From JABDBK01 sp964453575 (GTDB taxonomy: Bacteria > Pseudomonadota > Gammaproteobacteria > DSM-16500): 7,087 nucleotides of DNA. The stretch spans positions 1 through 7,087 of the forward strand of contig CAYVRW010000109.1 in the NCBI GenBank assembly GCA_964453575.1, written 5' to 3'. The first letter of the stretch is position 1. Every line of letters begins with the position of its first letter. Below the pieces are notes generated by a model, which did not search any database, was not told the DNA's origin, and saw nothing but the letters and a program-made list of their open reading frames with translations. Positions 4,461 through 7,087 of the stretch are shown one piece after another. A program made the translations under genes and the position numbers.

Positions 4461-5414
4461 GTGAAAACCATACCATCATATAACATCATCTTCGCCGGCA
4501 CGCCGCTCTTTTCCGTATCCGCGCTTACGGCACTGATTCAATCACCGCATAAAGTGGTTGCGGTTTACACACAACCCGATCGGCCTTCGGGTCGTGGTCG
4601 AAAGTTGACCGCAAGTCCCGTAAAAGAAGAGGCGTTAAAACATGGGTTACCCATTTATCAGCCGCAAAGTTTAAAAAATCCTGAAGAACAACAGAGGCTT
4701 ATCGATCTTAAGGCTGATCTTATGGTTGTGGTGGCCTATGGCTTGCTGTTGCCAAAAACTGTATTGCAAGCACCGCGTTTGGGATGCATCAATATTCATG
4801 CTTCCCTATTGCCGCGTTGGCGTGGAGCAGCGCCTATTCAACGAGCCATTGTGGAGGGGGATGCCGAAACCGGGGTCACGATTATGCAAATGGATGAAGG
4901 CTTGGACACGGGGGACATGCTTTATAAAGTCCATTGTCCCATTGGGCAAACTGATACCAGTGAAACATTGCATGTACATTTAGCAAGATTGGGCGCAGAT
5001 GCCTTATTGCATACGTTAGAGCATTTAACACAGATCATACCTAAACCCCAAGACCATAGGTTTGCCACCTATGCTCGCAAAATCAGCAAAGAAGAGGCTG
5101 ACATTGATTGGACTCAGCCTGCTGAAGACATTGTAAATAAAATTCGAGGATTCAATCCCTGGCCTATTGCTTATACCCATTCAGGAGAGCTGGTCATACG
5201 CATTTGGCAAGCGCAGATGATTGAAAAACCTAATTTAAACTATGCACCTGGTGAAATTATCAAGGCAGATGCAGAAGGCATCGATGTTGCGACAGGAAAA
5301 AATATATTACGCATCGAAAAGTTACAATTACCCGGTGCTCGTGTTTTATCAGCGTCAGAAATAGTGAATGCAAACTATGCTGAGCTTGCTGTCGGAACAA
5401 GATGGGGCAAGTAA
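4461..5414 (+). CDS. fmt: Methionyl-tRNA formyltransferase
   Basis: This enzyme transfers the formyl group of 10-formyltetrahydrofolate to Met-tRNAfMet in the cytoplasm, preparing the initiator tRNA. From GTG 4461 the protein has 317 residues, against about 315 in E. coli. The N-terminal Rossmann domain opens YNIIFAGTP. The tRNA-reading loop is DRPSGRGRKLTASPVK (40-55). The catalytic signature is CINIHASLLPRWRGAAP (109-125) with N111 and H113, and the catalytic Asp is D149 in GLDTGD. TYARKISKEEADIDW and RGFNPWP lead to the C-terminal OB-fold domain. The frame also opens at ATG 4431, but this adds ten non-homologous residues and overlaps a TATAAT box. GTG 4461 has TGGA about seven bases upstream. 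rsmB follows one base after the stop. The deformylase gene def, often the upstream partner, is absent here. Confidence 0.96.
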   Translation: MKTIPSYNIIFAGTPLFSVSALTALIQSPHKVVAVYTQPDRPSGRGRKLTASPVKEEALKHGLPIYQPQSLKNPEEQQRLIDLKADLMVVVAYGLLLPKTVLQAPRLGCINIHASLLPRWRGAAPIQRAIVEGDAETGVTIMQMDEGLDTGDMLYKVHCPIGQTDTSETLHVHLARLGADALLHTLEHLTQIIPKPQDHRFATYARKISKEEADIDWTQPAEDIVNKIRGFNPWPIAYTHSGELVIRIWQAQMIEKPNLNYAPGEIIKADAEGIDVATGKNILRIEKLQLPGARVLSASEIVNANYAELAVGTRWGK

Positions 5415-5415
5415 A

Positions 5416-6690
5416 GTGAATCTTAGAGCAATTGCAGCGAAAGTTATTTATAAAGTTTTGATAAATGGATCTTCATTATCAGATGCACTTTCCGAAGTGT
5501 CATGCGACGCAAGAGATAAAGCATTCGTGCAAGCATTGTGTTATGGGGTATGCAGACGATTTTTTTATTTGGATCATATACTGCAAAATCTTCTTGAAAA
5601 ACCGCTAAAAGACAAAGACCAAGATATTTATTGTTTGTTATTAGTGGGTTTATTTCAACTTATCGATATGCGCGTACCCGCACATGCTGCGGTTTCTGAA
5701 ACGGTTGCCGCAGCCGATGTTTTAAAAAAATCGTGGGCCAAAAGTTTAATCAATGCGGTATTACGAAATTATCAACGCAATGAAGCATCCTTAAAACTTA
5801 AATTAAGCAAAGAAGCTTATTATGATCATCCCGCGTGGATGATGGAGAAATTTAAACAAGATTGGCCCAATGACTGGAAAGCGATTGTTGCTGCCAATAA
5901 TCAACATCCGCCTTTTTCGTTGCGTGTTAATTTGCGTCAGGTTTCTAGAGAAGATTATCTGGCAAAACTTAATGTGATGGCGAAACCTATTCTTGAGACT
6001 GCCTCTGGAATAACGTTAGAGCAGCCAATGAATGTGGTCGATCTGCCTGGGTTTGCAGAGGGAGATGTTTCTGTGCAAGATGGTGCTGCGCAATTAGCGG
6101 CCTCACTGCTCAAACTTGAACCAGGACAGCGTGTATTAGATGCATGCAGTGCGCCGGGTGGGAAAGCTGCGCATATACTTGAGCAGCAAGCCGATATAGA
6201 ATTAACGGCTGTGGATCGCGATGCAGACCGAGTGAAAGCCATCGTTGAAACCATGCAGCGATTGGGGTTCTCTGCAAAAATTCTATGTGCAGATGCGGCC
6301 AACATTGACGATTGGTGGGATGGTCAATTATTTGACCGTATTTTATTAGATGCCCCTTGTTCGGCGAGCGGTGTGATTCGTCGTCACCCCGATATTAAAT
6401 TATTGCGGCGTGAAGAGGACATGGAAAACTTAACTTCACAACAAAAGTTATTGTTAAACACGCTTTGGGGTTTATTGAAACCCGGTGGTTTATTAGTGTA
6501 TGCAACATGCTCTGTTTTTGCGGAAGAAAACGCGCAACTGTTATCCGTTTTTCTCGAAGAACATGCTGATGCGAAAGAAGAAAAGATCCAAGCAGCGTTT
6601 GGAAACGCATGCAGTGTGGGTAAACAAATTTTACCCGGTATGTTAGGTATGGATGGTTTTTATTACGGTTGTTTAAGAAAATTTAATTGA
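5416..6690 (+). CDS. rsmB: 16S rRNA (cytosine-C5) methyltransferase RsmB
   Basis: RsmB (Sun/Fmu) methylates C967 of 16S rRNA (E. coli numbering) using S-adenosylmethionine. The 424-residue product matches the E. coli length (429) and order. A NusB-like RNA-binding domain (about 1-140) opens NLRAIAAKVIYKVL, with VGLFQLIDMRVPAHAAVSETV in the middle. The methyltransferase domain follows: LDACSAPGGK (241-250, SAM binding), AVDRDADRV (265-273), LLDAPCSASGVIRRHPDIK (310-328, C315) and VYATCSVFAEEN (361-372, C365, the expected nucleophile). The frame is open from ATG 5368, inside fmt, but homology starts at GTG 5416, which has GGGG eight bases before it and lies one base after the fmt stop. Coupled translation with fmt is likely, and this gene order is common in gammaproteobacteria. 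Confidence 0.96.
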   Translation: MNLRAIAAKVIYKVLINGSSLSDALSEVSCDARDKAFVQALCYGVCRRFFYLDHILQNLLEKPLKDKDQDIYCLLLVGLFQLIDMRVPAHAAVSETVAAADVLKKSWAKSLINAVLRNYQRNEASLKLKLSKEAYYDHPAWMMEKFKQDWPNDWKAIVAANNQHPPFSLRVNLRQVSREDYLAKLNVMAKPILETASGITLEQPMNVVDLPGFAEGDVSVQDGAAQLAASLLKLEPGQRVLDACSAPGGKAAHILEQQADIELTAVDRDADRVKAIVETMQRLGFSAKILCADAANIDDWWDGQLFDRILLDAPCSASGVIRRHPDIKLLRREEDMENLTSQQKLLLNTLWGLLKPGGLLVYATCSVFAEENAQLLSVFLEEHADAKEEKIQAAFGNACSVGKQILPGMLGMDGFYYGCLRKFN

Positions 6691-6700
6691 AGGTGAAACT

Positions 6701-7087
6701 ATGCGTATAGAATATGATGTAAAACTGGATTTTAAGGACGTTTTAATTCGACCTAAGCGCAGTGTATTAACATCGCGTTCTGAAGTTTCATTACTGCGTG
6801 AATTCAAATTTAAACATTCAGGTGTGAAATGGCAAGGTGTGCCGATTATTGCCGCGAACATGGACCATACGGGCACATTTGAGATGGCAAAAGCATTGGC
6901 TGAGCATCAATTATTAACAGCAATGGATAAGTTTGCCGCAACCAAAGATTGGCAAAAACATGCGGATATCATTCCTTCTTGCTTTGTGTCTATGGGGGTG
7001 GCCGATCATGATTTTGAACGATTGCAAGAAGTGATGAAAGCCGTCAATGAGTCTATGATTTGTTTGGATGTGGCGAATGGTTATACG
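6701..7087 (+). CDS. guaC: GMP reductase, N-terminal 129 residues (cut by window edge)
   Basis: GuaC reduces GMP to IMP with NADPH, returning guanine nucleotides to the purine pool. The visible part opens MRIEYDVKLDFKDVLIRPKR, closely like E. coli GuaC, followed by FKHSGVKWQGVPIIAANMDHTGTF (36-60, the IMPDH/GMPR barrel start). K77 is in the expected place, and CLDVANGY (121-128) holds the conserved Asp (D123). Around K77 the sequence is TAMDKFAA where E. coli has TAVHKHYS, and the stretch before CLDVANGY is a few residues shorter, so this may be a divergent GuaC subgroup. The catalytic Cys loop lies beyond the window. A strong ribosome binding site (GAAGGTGA, 6689-6696) and a 10-base gap after rsmB suggest co-transcription. 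Confidence 0.95.
   Translation, partial: MRIEYDVKLDFKDVLIRPKRSVLTSRSEVSLLREFKFKHSGVKWQGVPIIAANMDHTGTFEMAKALAEHQLLTAMDKFAATKDWQKHADIIPSCFVSMGVADHDFERLQEVMKAVNESMICLDVANGYT

Noticed and set aside
5368..5415. rsmB starting at ATG 5368 inside fmt
   Set aside because: The 16 extra residues do not match RsmB. Homology begins at GTG 5416, one base after the fmt stop.
5955..6876. Minus-strand frames opposite rsmB and guaC
   Set aside because: They lie wholly within well-recognised plus-strand genes and give unlikely Ser/Ala/Cys-rich products.
1..7087. tRNA, rRNA, CRISPR array or complete insertion sequence
   Set aside because: I saw no cloverleaf-like segment ending in a TTC-arm and CCA, no spaced direct repeats, and no transposase with terminal repeats.

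Overview
The window looks like a chromosomal piece of an AT-rich gammaproteobacterium. The right third (4461-7087) carries fmt, rsmB and the start of guaC. All three align along their length, from memory, with the Escherichia coli proteins. Low GC, GTG starts and the style of the small hypothetical proteins suggest a Legionellales/Coxiella-like lineage, but that is inference and no marker here fixes the genus.

Layout. 1-427 holds a doubtful minus-strand gene start with an early in-frame stop, then an AT-rich promoter region with three short palindromes. 428-940 (+) is an unrecognised hydrophilic protein, closed by a strong intrinsic terminator. 1020-3680 (-) is a tightly packed three-gene operon, read right to left: a DPM1-like family 2 glycosyltransferase, a class I SAM methyltransferase and a multi-pass membrane protein resembling GT-C glycosyltransferases. 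From 3794 (+) come two small genes, an unrecognised 76-residue protein and a DUF2283-like 65-residue protein. The second ends inside a perfect 35-bp inverted repeat. 4461-7087 (+) is housekeeping: fmt (Met-tRNA formylation), rsmB (16S rRNA m5C methylation) and guaC (GMP to IMP), packed with gaps of 1 and 10 bases.

How the genes may work together. The minus-strand operon is the most coherent accessory unit. A DPM1-like enzyme makes a polyprenyl-phosphate sugar, which is the donor type used by GT-C enzymes. The membrane protein has an acidic WAEDG motif just after its first membrane segment, where GT-C enzymes carry catalytic acidic residues. The methyltransferase between them could modify the sugar, the lipid or the acceptor. 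This would be a small surface-glycosylation pathway, but substrate and acceptor are unknown. By eye the region 188-4430 is more AT-rich than fmt-rsmB-guaC. Peptide deformylase (def), often next to fmt, is not seen upstream, so the accessory block may be an insertion beside fmt.

The oddest DNA structure is the perfect 35-bp-arm inverted repeat at 4269-4348, which includes the stop codon of the DUF2283-like gene and lacks the T-tract of an ordinary terminator. No tRNA, rRNA, CRISPR array or intact insertion sequence was seen.
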